Below are positions 34,315 to 44,288 of a DNA stretch of 64,000 nt, piece by piece (position 1 is the stretch's first letter; every line of letters begins with the position of its first letter). Origin of the DNA: an uncultured Bacteroidales bacterium (GTDB taxonomy: Bacteria > Bacteroidota > Bacteroidia > Bacteroidales > UBA932); the NCBI GenBank assembly GCA_900318955.1, contig ONMJ01000004.1, forward strand, positions 32,175 to 96,174, in the 5' to 3' direction. The notes under the pieces are model-generated. The model worked only from the letters and a program-made list of their open reading frames with translations, had not been told where the DNA came from and ran no database searches. A program made the position numbers and the translations under genes.

Positions 34315-35037
34315 CTACTGTGCAATAAACGCGTAGGTGATAGTGCCCATCTGGCGAGAGGGGGCGGTGGTGGAAGCGGAGAAGCGGGAGAGGCGGGCGG
34401 CGCGGATAGCAAAGGAGCGAAGGCAGCCGTCCGAAGAAGATACCCCGTCGTCGACCTTGGCGTTTATGACCTGACCCTGATTATTAACTGCAATAATAAC
34501 CGTCACTTCGCCTGCTCCTATGCAGCGATAAGCAGGTATCGGCAGGCGGCTTGCATTGCGACCGGGGAGGGACCATGAAAGGACAGACGGACCACTGTAT
34601 GGCTTTGGTTTGGTCTTTTCTGCCTGTTGTTTTGGTTCGGGTTTATTGAGGTCAGCGAAGTCTTCCGGGGATTCTTGAGCTCTGTTCTGCCCGTCCTTAA
34701 GCTCCTGGGCAAGACGTTCCGCCTCACGGTATAGTTCCTCAGCATTGGTGCCTCGGTCGTCCTTGAGTTGAGAGCTGCGGTTGACCGTCACATTTCGTAC
34801 CGGCACTCCGGAGGAAGCGGCAATCAAGGCCTCAAGCTTTTGCGCGGCAGAAAGCTTGAGATCCTCCAACCGCTCGATTTCCTCTTTTTCTTCCTGCTTG
34901 GTGAAGTCCAGAACGAAGGTATTCTCGTTTTTAAGTTGATACCCAATGCCGCCGATAAGCAAAACAATAATCACCGCGAGATGAATAATCGCGGTGATAT
35001 ATAGTCCGGCTTTTTGATCGGGCGTCAACTTTTTCAT
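34315..35037 (-). CDS. tonB: TonB-like energy transducer
   Basis: A 240-residue protein with one N-terminal membrane helix (residues 13-33), the FVLDFTKQEEKE segment typical of Bacteroidota TonB-like proteins, a Lys/Glu/Pro linker (KPEPKQQAEKTKPKPYSGP), and a C-terminal domain (PAYRCIGAGEVTVIIAVNNQ, ITYAFIAQ end). TonB delivers energy from ExbB/ExbD to outer-membrane receptors. The exb genes lie 11 kb away. It sits three bases after udk. Confidence 0.85.
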   Translation of the reverse strand: MKKLTPDQKAGLYITAIIHLAVIIVLLIGGIGYQLKNENTFVLDFTKQEEKEEIERLEDLKLSAAQKLEALIAASSGVPVRNVTVNRSSQLKDDRGTNAEELYREAERLAQELKDGQNRAQESPEDFADLNKPEPKQQAEKTKPKPYSGPSVLSWSLPGRNASRLPIPAYRCIGAGEVTVIIAVNNQGQVINAKVDDGVSSSDGCLRSFAIRAARLSRFSASTTAPSRQMGTITYAFIAQ

Positions 35038-35040
35038 AAT

Positions 35041-35658
35041 CTATTTAATCTTAGACATCGCTTTTTCAATCGTTGTCGCAATGATGTCTATCGCTACCTG
35101 ATTGTGGCCTCCCTGAGGAACGATAATGTCAGCGTAGCGCTTGGAAGGCTCAATGAACTGAAGGTGCATCGGCTTTACAGTCTCGGTATAGTGATCGATT
35201 GCAGAAGAGATTGTCCTTCCACGCTCAGCGATATCCCGGACAATAATTCTCATAAGGCGATCATCGTCATCGGCATCCACGAAGATTTTAATGTCCATCT
35301 GATCCCTAAGTTCCTTACAAGTAAAGATCAGAATTCCCTCAATGATAATTACTTCCGCAGGCTCAACCGTCACTGTTTCCGTCTGGGAGCGGGAGCAGGT
35401 GATATAGGAATAAACCGGCTGCTCTATGGTCTTTCCGTGGCGAAGTTCACGAATCTGCTGGCACATAAGCTTCCAGTCAATCGCATCAGGATGGTCAAAA
35501 TTGATCTTATGACGCTCCTCCATCGGAAGATGGGACGAGTCCTTGTAATAAGAGTCCTGAGGGACGACAACAACCTTTCCGGTAAGTTGCTTGGTTATTG
35601 CCCTGACGACGGTGGTCTTTCCTGATCCTGAGCCACCTGCGATACCGATAACTAACAT
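35041..35658 (-). CDS. udk: Uridine kinase
   Basis: Phosphorylates uridine and cytidine in pyrimidine salvage. The 205-residue protein has P-loop GGSGSGKTT at residues 8-16, VVVPQDSYYKD, the substrate segment NFDHPDAIDW, and IIIEGILIF. It lies 6 bases after asnS and 3 bases before tonB on the same transcript. Confidence 0.95.
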   Translation of the reverse strand: MLVIGIAGGSGSGKTTVVRAITKQLTGKVVVVPQDSYYKDSSHLPMEERHKINFDHPDAIDWKLMCQQIRELRHGKTIEQPVYSYITCSRSQTETVTVEPAEVIIIEGILIFTCKELRDQMDIKIFVDADDDDRLMRIIVRDIAERGRTISSAIDHYTETVKPMHLQFIEPSKRYADIIVPQGGHNQVAIDIIATTIEKAMSKIK

Positions 35659-35664
35659 GATATT

Positions 35665-37068
35665 CTAGAATTCAGCGTTCTTGGGAGTTCTTGGGAAAGG
35701 AATGACGTCACGGATGTTGGCCATTCCGGTAACGAAGAGGAGAAGCCTTTCGAATCCAAGGCCGAATCCGCTGTGAGGAACAGTTCCATAGCGGCGGGTA
35801 TCAATATACCACTCGAGGTTCTTCCTCGACATTCCGAGCTCGTCGATACGGGTTTCTAGCTTCTCAAGAGAGGCCTCTCTCTCTGATCCGCCTATGATCT
35901 CACCGATCTTCGGGAAGAGAACATCCATACCGCGCACTGTCTTACCATCCTCATTCTGCTTCATATAGAAGGCCTTGATATCCTTGGGGAAATCTATGAG
36001 AATAACCGGCTTCCCGAAGTGCTTCTCTACAAGATAGCGCTCGTGCTCGCTCTGGAAATCCGTGCCCCAATGGACAGGATATTCGAACTGAACTCCGGAA
36101 GCGACAGCAGCCTCGAGGATCTCGATTGCCTTGGTGTAAGTAACTCTTTCAAAGGAGATTCCAATAACACTGCGAAGCCTCTCGATAAGTCCTTCGTCGT
36201 ATTTGTCATTAAGGAACTTGAGGTCGTCCATGCAATTGTCAAGGGCATACTGCACGAGATATTTCACAAATTCCTCTGCGAGCTCCATATTGTCCTCGAT
36301 ATCATAGAAGGCCATTTCCGGCTCGATCATCCAGAACTCTGCAAGGTGGCGCGGAGTATTGGAATTCTCAGCCCTGAAGGTCGGTCCGAAGGTATAAATC
36401 TCTCCTACCGCGGTCGCTCCGAGTTCACCTTCAAGCTGACCGGAAACCGTAAGGGAGGTCTTCTTTCCGAAGAAATCCTTTGAGAAGTCGACTTTTCCAT
36501 GCTCAACCGGCACATTGGCAAGGTCGAGGGTAGTGACCTGGAACATGTCACCCGCTCCCTCTGCATCAGACTCGGTGATAAGAGGGGTATGGAGATAGAC
36601 GAAACCCTTCTCATTGAAGAACTTATGTATAGCGAAGGCCATAGCGTTACGTACCCTGAGGATAGCGCCGAAAGTATTGGTCCTAAGGCGCATATGGGCG
36701 ACGGAACGAAGATACTCAAGGGATGTGTCCTTTTTCTGAAGCGGATAGCGCATGGGGTCGCACTCACCATAGATTTCAATCTCCTTTGCCTGGATTTCGA
36801 CGGCCTGGCCGCTTCCAAGGGATGCGACGAGTTCTCCGCGGACAGCAAGTGATGATCCGGTTGTGATACGGCGGATAAGGTCTTCCTCAAAAAGGGAAGT
36901 ATCAGCGACTATCTGTATGTTATTTATCGTAGAACCGTCATTGAGGGCAATGAATTTCACTTGTTTATTTCCTCTCTTGGTCCTCACCCATCCTTTGGCC
37001 AGGACCTCCATTCCGGGCTCACTCTTAAGTAAGTCCTTGATTTTGGTTCTTTTGACAGTAGTTTCCAT
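35665..37068 (-). CDS. asnS: Asparaginyl-tRNA synthetase
   Basis: Class II aminoacyl-tRNA synthetase charging tRNA-Asn. The 467-residue protein has the N-terminal OB-fold anticodon domain ([18 protein letters not shown]), motif 2 ([20 protein letters not shown]) and motif 3 ([16 protein letters not shown]). Length and motifs are normal. It heads the operon that continues with udk, tonB and the TPR regulator. Confidence 0.97.
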   Translation of the reverse strand: METTVKRTKIKDLLKSEPGMEVLAKGWVRTKRGNKQVKFIALNDGSTINNIQIVADTSLFEEDLIRRITTGSSLAVRGELVASLGSGQAVEIQAKEIEIYGECDPMRYPLQKKDTSLEYLRSVAHMRLRTNTFGAILRVRNAMAFAIHKFFNEKGFVYLHTPLITESDAEGAGDMFQVTTLDLANVPVEHGKVDFSKDFFGKKTSLTVSGQLEGELGATAVGEIYTFGPTFRAENSNTPRHLAEFWMIEPEMAFYDIEDNMELAEEFVKYLVQYALDNCMDDLKFLNDKYDEGLIERLRSVIGISFERVTYTKAIEILEAAVASGVQFEYPVHWGTDFQSEHERYLVEKHFGKPVILIDFPKDIKAFYMKQNEDGKTVRGMDVLFPKIGEIIGGSEREASLEKLETRIDELGMSRKNLEWYIDTRRYGTVPHSGFGLGFERLLLFVTGMANIRDVIPFPRTPKNAEF

Positions 37069-37090
37069 AAAGAATAATTAATATATTATG

Positions 37091-37098
37091 CAAATATA
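37091..37098 (-). promoter_or_regulatory. asnS operon -7 box
   Basis: TATATTTG on the minus strand matches TAnnTTTG, 22 bases upstream of the asnS ATG and directly after the alkaline phosphatase stop. The -33 region would lie inside that gene and no ideal TTG was found. Confidence 0.5.
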
Positions 37099-37099
37099 G

Positions 37100-38356
37100 C
37101 TATTTTTCACGGGATTTCCCGAGGATAAGCTCCGGAATGTCCGCATTATCTATCCTCCCCCTGAATCTTTCCGCCCCTTTGCCTACGGCATAGACCGGTA
37201 CAGGGGCTCCGGTATGCTCATTGGTAGTCCACCCGAAACCGCATTCTCTCTGGAAAGATTGCCTGGTAGCAAAGTCCATGGTATCCCTATAATTCTCCGC
37301 AGCCCACTCTTGCTCGAGCTTCGCCCAATCCTGGACGGAGAAAGCCCAATCGTAATTATAGCCAAGAGCCAGGCCGCCGGTCTCATGATCCGCCGTAACG
37401 ACAATCAGAGTCTCGTCGGGATGCTTTTTATAGAATTCATACGCTACTGCAACGGCATCATCCATGTGGCGGATAGCCCGTACCATAGGGAAAACGGTGT
37501 TTTCATGAGCGAACCAGTCTATCTCTCCCCCTTCAACCATGAAAAAGAAAGGATTCTTGTCTCCGATGTAGCTGAGACCTAGCTCAAGCATCCTCGAAAG
37601 GCTGACCTGGGTGCTGTCATAATCGAATGAATAATCCGAAACTGACTTATCTTTCATTGACTCATGACAAAGGATAATTCGATTCGCTGTATCCTTCCGG
37701 GAAAGGAAATCTTCCTCGCCCCAGCACACCGTATAGCCCTTTTCCTGAATATAATCGGTGGTACTCCTTTGCTTTCCGTCACGGCCGTAAAAGTCCACAA
37801 AGCCCGGGGAAGCGAAAAATTCGTAACCGGATGAAGGGAGCTGCAGCGAGATATCATAGTATCCCCAGCGATCAGTGCTATGGGCATAAAAAGCCGCCGG
37901 AGTCGCATGATTGATCGGTACCGAACTGATGATGCCTATCTTGTAACCATCCTCTTTCAAATCGAGCGAAAATGGCCTTGTCAGGGCACCGTCCGGGGCA
38001 ACCCCAAGATAGTTGTTATTGGTCTTCACTCCGCTGGAAAAAGCTGTCGCAGAGGCAGATGAACAAGTCACCTGATGGTCGGCCGAATAAGTGGTCATAA
38101 GGCCGAGACAAGGGAACTGAGTAAAGAGAAGCTGCTCTCCCCCAAGCTTTCCGGCTTTATATGATAAGTAAGATTCGGCTGCAGCGATCTGGCTATTGCC
38201 CATACCATCCCCGATAAAGAGGAAAATATACTGAGGCGTCGCAGAAGATGATCTGAAACTCTTTCTTAACGCCCCGTAACATATAAGCAGGGCACATAGG
38301 ACGAGGAAACCTATTGCAGCTACTCTGAAACCGGTTTTTGTGCTACTTTCCTGCAT
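37100..38356 (-). CDS. Alkaline phosphatase
   Basis: About 418 residues from ATG 38356 (MQESSTKTG); the ORF can be extended two codons to a TTG. An N-terminal membrane or signal segment (about residues 12-32) places it in the envelope. Metal and catalytic blocks are present: IFLFIGDGMGNSQ, the nucleophile region TCSSASATAFSSG (Cys replaces the Asp that precedes the nucleophilic Ser in E. coli PhoA), GGEIDWFAHEN and TADHETGG. It hydrolyses phosphate monoesters. It overlaps the S41 protease gene by 14 bases and ends the operon. Confidence 0.9.
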   Translation of the reverse strand: MQESSTKTGFRVAAIGFLVLCALLICYGALRKSFRSSSATPQYIFLFIGDGMGNSQIAAAESYLSYKAGKLGGEQLLFTQFPCLGLMTTYSADHQVTCSSASATAFSSGVKTNNNYLGVAPDGALTRPFSLDLKEDGYKIGIISSVPINHATPAAFYAHSTDRWGYYDISLQLPSSGYEFFASPGFVDFYGRDGKQRSTTDYIQEKGYTVCWGEEDFLSRKDTANRIILCHESMKDKSVSDYSFDYDSTQVSLSRMLELGLSYIGDKNPFFFMVEGGEIDWFAHENTVFPMVRAIRHMDDAVAVAYEFYKKHPDETLIVVTADHETGGLALGYNYDWAFSVQDWAKLEQEWAAENYRDTMDFATRQSFQRECGFGWTTNEHTGAPVPVYAVGKGAERFRGRIDNADIPELILGKSREK

Positions 38357-39959
38357 TTTCAAAATGAGGATTTGGAGATGTCTGAAGAGCTATCTTTACG
38401 GTTTCATCCACCGGGAGATAATACTTATAGAAAGCATTATCCCCAAGCTTTGAATAGCGGGCGACAAGGGCATTCAACTGAGGCTCCAGATATTGAAGAG
38501 TCTTTGAATACTCCTCATCGGAGCAGACTATTCCGTCTTTTGAGGACGCGAACCTTCTGAAGCCGGAAGGGAGGTCGGCTCTTTTAAGGAAAGAGTCAAG
38601 AGTCTCATAATCATCTATTTCCGAGAGAGACTTGAAATACCTGTCGAATACCGACGAAGCATATCTCATCTGAGTAGCCTTCTTATTGCATGAGACGAAG
38701 AAGGCAGAAGCCCTGGTAGTATCGATGGGAACGAATACATCCGGCATTATGCCTCCGCCACCGTAAACCTTGCGGCCACCGAGAGTGAGGTGGACATCGT
38801 CTTTATTGAGTTTGGCGCTGTCAGCAGAGAAGACTTCACCTCCGGTATAACGATTATAAATGTCGTAATCGTAATCTGAATACGGCTTCTGGATACACCT
38901 TCCAGAAGGGGTATAATACCTTGCAACGGTGAGCCTCAAACCACTTCCATCTGAGAAATCAACAGGTTCCTGAACGAGTCCTTTTCCGAATGAGCGGCGC
39001 CCGATTATCACTCCCCTGTCATTATCCTGAATCGCTCCAGCAAGAATCTCAGAGGCGGAAGCGCTATTCTCATTGATGAGAACAATGATGCCATACTTCT
39101 GCAACGAGCCATTGCCGTCCGCATTGATATCGCGTCTCTTTCTATGCCGTCCTTCAATGTAGACTATCTTATCCCCCTTGTAAAGGAATTCATTCGCGAT
39201 AGCGGCAGCCTGCTCCAGGAATCCGCCGGAATTATCCCTAAGGTCGAGAATTATACTCTTCATCCCTTTGCCACGAAGATCGACAGCCGCCTCCATGAAC
39301 TCAGGAAAAGTGGTTGCCGCAAACTTCGAGACGCGGATATAGCCCGTAGTGTCATTGACCATGAAATGAGCATCCACGCTGTGAACGGGGATCCTTCCTC
39401 TTGTAATCTCGAAGGGTACCTCGTCATGACCTCTTTTGACTGTAATATTGACTTTTGTCCCCGCTGGGCCTTTCATCCTACGAACCATGCTGTCCTGAGG
39501 GAAACCGACTCCGGCAATCACCTTGTCGTCTACCTTCAACAGACGGTCCCCTACCATGAGGCCGGCCTTCTCGGAAGGGCCACCGGCAATTACCTCAAGG
39601 ACAATAGCCGTATCATTAGGAACATTGAACTGTATGCCTATACCCTCGAAATTGCCGGCAAGCTGACTCTCGGATTCTTTCTTTTCGACCGGGGGCATAT
39701 ACAAGGAATGAGGGTCGAGCTTATGGAGGGCGGCGGTCACTGCAGCTTCCGTCATCTGGGAAGCATTGATCGTATCGACATAGTTCTTCTCGACGACATC
39801 GAGAATAAGATTGAGCTTTCTCCACTCACCATCCATCACCTTGATGCCGCGGCGGCTCTCCTGATACTTATTATAAGAAAGCGTCAAGAGCACACCCAAA
39901 ACCACTCCGAGGAGGATTTGGATGAGCCGGACAAGGGCGTCGTGTTTGTTTTGAGACAT
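38343..39959 (-). CDS. S41 family C-terminal processing peptidase
   Basis: A 538-residue protein with an N-terminal membrane anchor (residues 10-27), a PDZ domain (about 90-180, IGIQFNVPNDTAIVLEV, AGLMVGDRLLKVDD) and a tail-specific protease domain. The catalytic serine is in NENSASASEI (about residue 300) and the lysine in RRSFGKGLVQ (about 325). It acts on periplasmic or outer-membrane proteins. Its start follows the deaminase stop by two bases. Confidence 0.93.
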   Translation of the reverse strand: MSQNKHDALVRLIQILLGVVLGVLLTLSYNKYQESRRGIKVMDGEWRKLNLILDVVEKNYVDTINASQMTEAAVTAALHKLDPHSLYMPPVEKKESESQLAGNFEGIGIQFNVPNDTAIVLEVIAGGPSEKAGLMVGDRLLKVDDKVIAGVGFPQDSMVRRMKGPAGTKVNITVKRGHDEVPFEITRGRIPVHSVDAHFMVNDTTGYIRVSKFAATTFPEFMEAAVDLRGKGMKSIILDLRDNSGGFLEQAAAIANEFLYKGDKIVYIEGRHRKRRDINADGNGSLQKYGIIVLINENSASASEILAGAIQDNDRGVIIGRRSFGKGLVQEPVDFSDGSGLRLTVARYYTPSGRCIQKPYSDYDYDIYNRYTGGEVFSADSAKLNKDDVHLTLGGRKVYGGGGIMPDVFVPIDTTRASAFFVSCNKKATQMRYASSVFDRYFKSLSEIDDYETLDSFLKRADLPSGFRRFASSKDGIVCSDEEYSKTLQYLEPQLNALVARYSKLGDNAFYKYYLPVDETVKIALQTSPNPHFENAGK

Positions 39960-39961
39960 TT

Positions 39962-40363
39962 CTAATCGACTTTTTCGACCTCAATACCGGCACGACGGAG
40001 AAGATCTATCCCATCCGTAAGCCTGTACTCGTCACGATAGACAACACGCTTGATTCCTGCCTGAATGATCAGTTTTGAGCACTCCAGACATGGCGAAGCG
40101 GTCACATAGAGTGTCGCACCATCGCTGCTGTTGCCGCTTTTGGCCACCTTCGTTATAGCATTTGCCTCGGCATGGAGGACATAAGGTTTTGTCACTCCAT
40201 CTTCTTCGCAGACGTTCTCAAATCCTGAGGGAGTCCCATTGTATCCGTCGGAGATTATCATTCTGTCCTTTACTAGAAGAGCTCCAACCTTACGGCGCTT
40301 GCAGTAGGAATTTTGAGACCATACCTGCGCCATCTCTATGTACCTCTGATCAAATTTTTCCAT
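39962..40363 (-). CDS. dCMP deaminase family protein
   Basis: Zinc-dependent deamination of dCMP to dUMP for thymidylate supply. The 133-residue protein has the zinc/catalytic motif HAEAN (His64, Glu66) and PCLEC (Cys92, Cys95). It is also the ComEB-type family. It shares one base with the upstream ligase stop (TAATG), so translation is probably coupled. Confidence 0.94.
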   Translation of the reverse strand: MEKFDQRYIEMAQVWSQNSYCKRRKVGALLVKDRMIISDGYNGTPSGFENVCEEDGVTKPYVLHAEANAITKVAKSGNSSDGATLYVTASPCLECSKLIIQAGIKRVVYRDEYRLTDGIDLLRRAGIEVEKVD

Positions 40364-42018
40364 TAGTTTCTCTGATATAGATAGCGTTTGATACTCTTCT
40401 TCGGGGTCCTCTCGAAGTCCTCCGGCATGAACTCGACTTTCTTGACATGAGAATAATTGGGAAGGACCTTATTGAGCTCGGGGAGGGCCGCTTCCAGCTT
40501 CTTTTCCAAAGCCCCTCTGTCCATTCCGTCAAGCTCCGCCTGATGATAATCCGGATACACCAAAGCGGTCAACGCTCCGTCTTCCTCAACTACGAGAGAA
40601 TCGACAACATAGTTGTAACTGTTGATTATCGCCTCTATCTCTTCGGGATAGATATTCTGACCCGAGGGGCCGAGAATCATGCACTTTGAGCGACCGCGGA
40701 GGAAAAGGTATCCGTCTTCGTCAATGACACCCATGTCGCCTGTCTTCATCCACCCGTCATCGGTGAAAAGATCCTTGGTCGCCGCCTCGTTCTTGAAATA
40801 GCCTAGGCAAACATTCGGGCCATAGACCTGGACCTCTCCGGGGATATTCCTCGGATCGTCAGAATCAATCCTAATCTGCATATTCATGGCAGGACGGCCG
40901 CACGAACCGACTTTCACCTTGTCCCAATGGGCATAGCAGATAATCGGAGCACACTCTGTCATTCCGTATCCGACAGTATAGTGGAAGCCGATCCTATGCA
41001 GAAATTTCTCAACCTCGGGATTGAATGCCGCTCCACCCAGTATGACTTCCTCGAACTGACCGCCGAATGAATTGGTAAGCTCGGTAAGGAACTTCTTATT
41101 AATCATATGGTCAAGGACCGGAAGTCCCATTGCAATCTTGCTTCGATCTATAATCGGCTTAAGCTTAGACTTATAGACCTTTTCGATGATAAGAGGAACT
41201 GCGATGATGATATCAGGATGAATCTCGGCAAAGGCGTTCATTATGATCTTCGGGCTCGGAACACGGCTGAGGAAATGGACATGCATTCCAATAGCCATCT
41301 CGAAGAGGAACTCGAACATCATTCCGTACATATGGGCAGAAGGCAGCATCGCGACGACATTCATCCCCGGCTTTAGCTGAGGCTCAGCATCCTTGGTAGC
41401 GAACTCCATATTGGAATAGAGCGCCCGATAAGGAATCATCACTCCCTTAGAGAAGCCGGAGGTACCTGATGTATAATTAATTACTGCGAGCTCATCGGGT
41501 TTATCCTCGTAATAATTCAAATCTTCCGGGCCGAAATTATTGGGATAATTGCGACCGAAAGACTCATTCAGATGCTCCCTGACTTTGGCATAAGCCTCGC
41601 TCTGAGTATGCAGGAACTTGAAAGTATTGATCTGGACAACAACCTTAAGCTCAGGCATTTCCTCTGCCGAAAGACCTTCCCAGATTACTTCATCGACGAA
41701 GAGCACCTGGGCATCACTGTGATTGACGAGATAATGTATATTACCCGGCTTGAATTCATGGAGAATCGGGACAGCAACTGCTCCATAAGTGATGGCGGCA
41801 AGAAAACTCACGCCCCAGTTAGCCTGGTTGCGTGAACATATCGCCACCTTGTCGCCTTTTTGGAGCCCGCATTGGGCAAAGGCAATATGAAGCTTTGCTA
41901 TCCTTCTGGCTACATCCCTATATGTCAAGGTAGTACCTTGATAATTAGAGAGAGCCTGACGGTCCCAGTTGGTTCTGAGACTGTTCTCTAGGATTTTGTT
42001 TACTGATTTGAATTCCAT
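40363..42018 (-). CDS. AMP-binding long-chain acyl-CoA ligase
   Basis: Activates fatty acids as acyl-AMP and acyl-CoA. The 551-residue protein has the AMP-binding signature INYTSGTSGFSKGVM, VGYGMTECAP, and DDGWMKTGDMGVIDEDGYL, followed by the small C-terminal domain with a basic end. Chain length cannot be told. It lies 7 bases after the large unknown membrane protein and overlaps the deaminase. Confidence 0.92.
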   Translation of the reverse strand: MEFKSVNKILENSLRTNWDRQALSNYQGTTLTYRDVARRIAKLHIAFAQCGLQKGDKVAICSRNQANWGVSFLAAITYGAVAVPILHEFKPGNIHYLVNHSDAQVLFVDEVIWEGLSAEEMPELKVVVQINTFKFLHTQSEAYAKVREHLNESFGRNYPNNFGPEDLNYYEDKPDELAVINYTSGTSGFSKGVMIPYRALYSNMEFATKDAEPQLKPGMNVVAMLPSAHMYGMMFEFLFEMAIGMHVHFLSRVPSPKIIMNAFAEIHPDIIIAVPLIIEKVYKSKLKPIIDRSKIAMGLPVLDHMINKKFLTELTNSFGGQFEEVILGGAAFNPEVEKFLHRIGFHYTVGYGMTECAPIICYAHWDKVKVGSCGRPAMNMQIRIDSDDPRNIPGEVQVYGPNVCLGYFKNEAATKDLFTDDGWMKTGDMGVIDEDGYLFLRGRSKCMILGPSGQNIYPEEIEAIINSYNYVVDSLVVEEDGALTALVYPDYHQAELDGMDRGALEKKLEAALPELNKVLPNYSHVKKVEFMPEDFERTPKKSIKRYLYQRN

Positions 42019-42025
42019 AAAGGAT

Positions 42026-44056
42026 TTATTTGGTTTTAGTACGTTTCATGATTTTTGCGGCCTCTTTATCGGAAAGAGGATCCCCTCCGAGGAAGCCGTA
42101 GATTTTGATTCCCGCAGATGTAGGGACGAACCAGTATTTCACCGAATCCACCTCCTGAAGCTGCGGCATAGAAGAGATACTCCCCTGAGGTGCTATTCCT
42201 TTCCACCCTTCGGGTTTTTGACCATGGAGGTTGTAGAGCTCTATAGTATTGTCTTCATGGATTACCATCGCCCGGTAACCCTTCGAGCCGGTGAAATCAT
42301 AGACCTCGGGCCCGAGAACGATAGCTTTTCCCGTATCAACCGGGAACCCCGTAACTATCCTTCCGAGCCTGTCGAGAAGATAAAGCTTGGAACCTGCGGC
42401 AAAAAGGAACTGGATACGACCATTGTTGTAGAAGTCGATGTCGCGGACCATCCCGCAGATTTTTTCTTTGAAAGGAATGCCCCACTGGTCCTTCCCATTT
42501 TCATCCTGAAGGCAGATTGAGAGGTGGGAGTTCTGATAAAGAGTATTCTGCTTACCGGTAGAGGAATTCATAACCTTGAACGGGCCTTCCGGAATAACGA
42601 GTCCCCCGCCTACCGGAATCGCCTCCAGAGGGGCGTCTGTCTTCGTTTTCCTGACCGTGATGGAAATGACCGGGACTCCGTCTGCCATTCCTGCAGACAC
42701 CACTACCGGAGATAGGGGTACTCCTCCGGCATAAATCTTCAAAGCATCGGCAACCGGCTTTGAGAAAACCTCTGAAAGAGTATTGCCGTCAGCAGAAATA
42801 TAAGCTACAGCTCCGCTCTGCTTTGACGGAGCTGCATCTGCGGAAGAGAGCCTGTCCTTGAGAGAACCTCCGGAGAGCGAAAGGGATGAGAAGGCTTCAA
42901 GGGAGGGAGCATCTCCGAAAACTGTCCATCCGCCACGGACTGATGTCATCAGGGAATCCGACCCGGAAACAAAGGCTTCTCCGAAAAGGACTCTCAAGTC
43001 CTTGTCATGAGTGTTTTTCACTACACCCTTGACATTGAGGTCTTTCCCTGTTCTGAGTAGAGTCACTCTCCTCTCGGAATCACCTTCAGGGAACACCGCT
43101 ACCGCCACTTCTTTAACACCTGCCCTTTCCAACCATTCGGTCGAAATATCAACCTTTCCGTATCGAGCGGAAAAATAGACAGAGTGGTCATCGAAATAGG
43201 CTTTGGGAGAGGAAAAAGCAACGGATACACTTCGTGAGACAGAAGGCGGGAGTATCTCTGCAAAAGAGTGTTGCGCATCACCCTGAGAGACGAATGAACT
43301 AAGATATTTATCGTCTCTGACGGATGCAGATCCGGAGAGCACAAAACCATCCGCGGAGACACTCTCGATGCCAAGAGAAGTCCACACGGAGAAGGCTTTT
43401 AAAAAGTCAGCCCAATCCCTCCTTTTTGAAGGGGCAAAGACCTGGAAAATCTTACCGGCATAGAGGCCGGAAATCAGTATGTTGCAATGGGAATCAACCC
43501 TCGAAAGGGCTTCCTCGAACCCCTCCGAATCAAGCACTGACATTCCTGTTTCGAGGTGACGGATAGAAGTGCTGAGAAGGGTCTCGGATTTGGATGCGAT
43601 TAGTAGTCCCCTACCTTCGAAAAAACGAGTCCCAAGCCCTACAGCTTCGGCTTTTTGAGAGATAGATGCTATCGTCAGCGAATCAGTTTTACCCAGTTCG
43701 GTGACGACAAGAGGAGTAAGAGAGCCGCTATTATGGAGCGACACTGCTGTCGGCATGCTGCTGACCGATGAGAGATAACGCATGAACGAGACAGGAGTAT
43801 CCGGAGCCATGAATGCTCTCAACACTCCGGTCGAATCCGAAAGCAGCTTTTCCGCCTTGGAAGAGCCATCAAAAGAAAAGACAACTACAGCGTCTGAAGG
43901 AATGGCGTAAAGAGTAGCGGAAACATGTGCCTTCGAAGAAGGGGTAGGCCTGGATTCTTGCTTTTTATCCGAAAAGAGGCTCAGCATCAGCCAGAGAGTG
44001 ACTGCCGCAAGAGCTGCAAGGGCTGATACCGCCGCTATGATCGCCTTCTTGTTCAT
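42026..44056 (-). CDS. Large membrane-anchored protein of unknown function
   Basis: A 676-residue protein with one N-terminal membrane segment (residues 5-27) and the remainder outside. The first 450 residues alternate FxGRGLLIASKSETLL-like units resembling DUF3352-type proteins. The last 170 residues form propeller-like strands (GSKLYLLDRLGRIVTGFPVD, EDNTIELYNLHGQKPEG). Ser-rich, with no catalytic motif seen. It heads the five-gene operon down to the phosphatase. Family assignment is weak. Confidence 0.75.
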   Translation of the reverse strand: MNKKAIIAAVSALAALAAVTLWLMLSLFSDKKQESRPTPSSKAHVSATLYAIPSDAVVVFSFDGSSKAEKLLSDSTGVLRAFMAPDTPVSFMRYLSSVSSMPTAVSLHNSGSLTPLVVTELGKTDSLTIASISQKAEAVGLGTRFFEGRGLLIASKSETLLSTSIRHLETGMSVLDSEGFEEALSRVDSHCNILISGLYAGKIFQVFAPSKRRDWADFLKAFSVWTSLGIESVSADGFVLSGSASVRDDKYLSSFVSQGDAQHSFAEILPPSVSRSVSVAFSSPKAYFDDHSVYFSARYGKVDISTEWLERAGVKEVAVAVFPEGDSERRVTLLRTGKDLNVKGVVKNTHDKDLRVLFGEAFVSGSDSLMTSVRGGWTVFGDAPSLEAFSSLSLSGGSLKDRLSSADAAPSKQSGAVAYISADGNTLSEVFSKPVADALKIYAGGVPLSPVVVSAGMADGVPVISITVRKTKTDAPLEAIPVGGGLVIPEGPFKVMNSSTGKQNTLYQNSHLSICLQDENGKDQWGIPFKEKICGMVRDIDFYNNGRIQFLFAAGSKLYLLDRLGRIVTGFPVDTGKAIVLGPEVYDFTGSKGYRAMVIHEDNTIELYNLHGQKPEGWKGIAPQGSISSMPQLQEVDSVKYWFVPTSAGIKIYGFLGGDPLSDKEAAKIMKRTKTK

Positions 44057-44110
44057 CCGTTTTGCATTTGAGTGGTAAAATCGCCCGATTTGGGGTGAAA
44101 CTCAAATATG

Positions 44111-44118
44111 CAAATATA
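44111..44118 (-). promoter_or_regulatory. Candidate -7 box of the 44056-37100 operon
   Basis: Minus-strand TATATTTG matches TAnnTTTG, 54 bases upstream of the ATG. A second similar CATATTTG follows 10 bases downstream. The nearest TTG is too close (14 bases) for an ideal -33. Confidence 0.45.
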
Positions 44119-44140
44119 CATAAATATTTGAACAAGGCAT

Positions 44141-44169
44141 AAAAAAAGCCCTCCTAACTTAGGACGGGC
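44141..44169 (-). terminator. Terminator after tRNA-Arg
   Basis: On the minus strand GCCCGTCCTAA pairs with TTAGGAGGGC (one bulge), followed by TTTTTTT. It lies directly downstream of the tRNA. Confidence 0.85.
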
Positions 44170-44182
44170 GTGAAGAAAAATG

Positions 44183-44254
44183 TAGCTCCGAGCAGAATCG
44201 AACTGCTATCTAAGGTTTAGGAAACCTCCATTCTATCCGTTGAACTACGGAGCC
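44183..44254 (-). tRNA. tRNA-Arg (anticodon CCT)
   Basis: The minus strand folds as a complete cloverleaf. The acceptor GGCTCCG pairs with CGGAGCT (first pair G-U). The anticodon stem GAGGT/ACCTT holds loop TTCCTAA, giving CCT. The T arm is AGCAG-TTCGATT-CTGCT, and the discriminator is A. CCA is not encoded. It reads AGG codons. It is followed by its own terminator. Confidence 0.95.
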
Positions 44255-44288
44255 GCAAATATTCTTACCTCAGAGAGTACACTGATGA

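Noticed and set aside
34108-34578. 156-residue plus-strand ORF
   Set aside because: Antisense to the TPR regulator start and tonB end; Gly/Ala-rich shadow.
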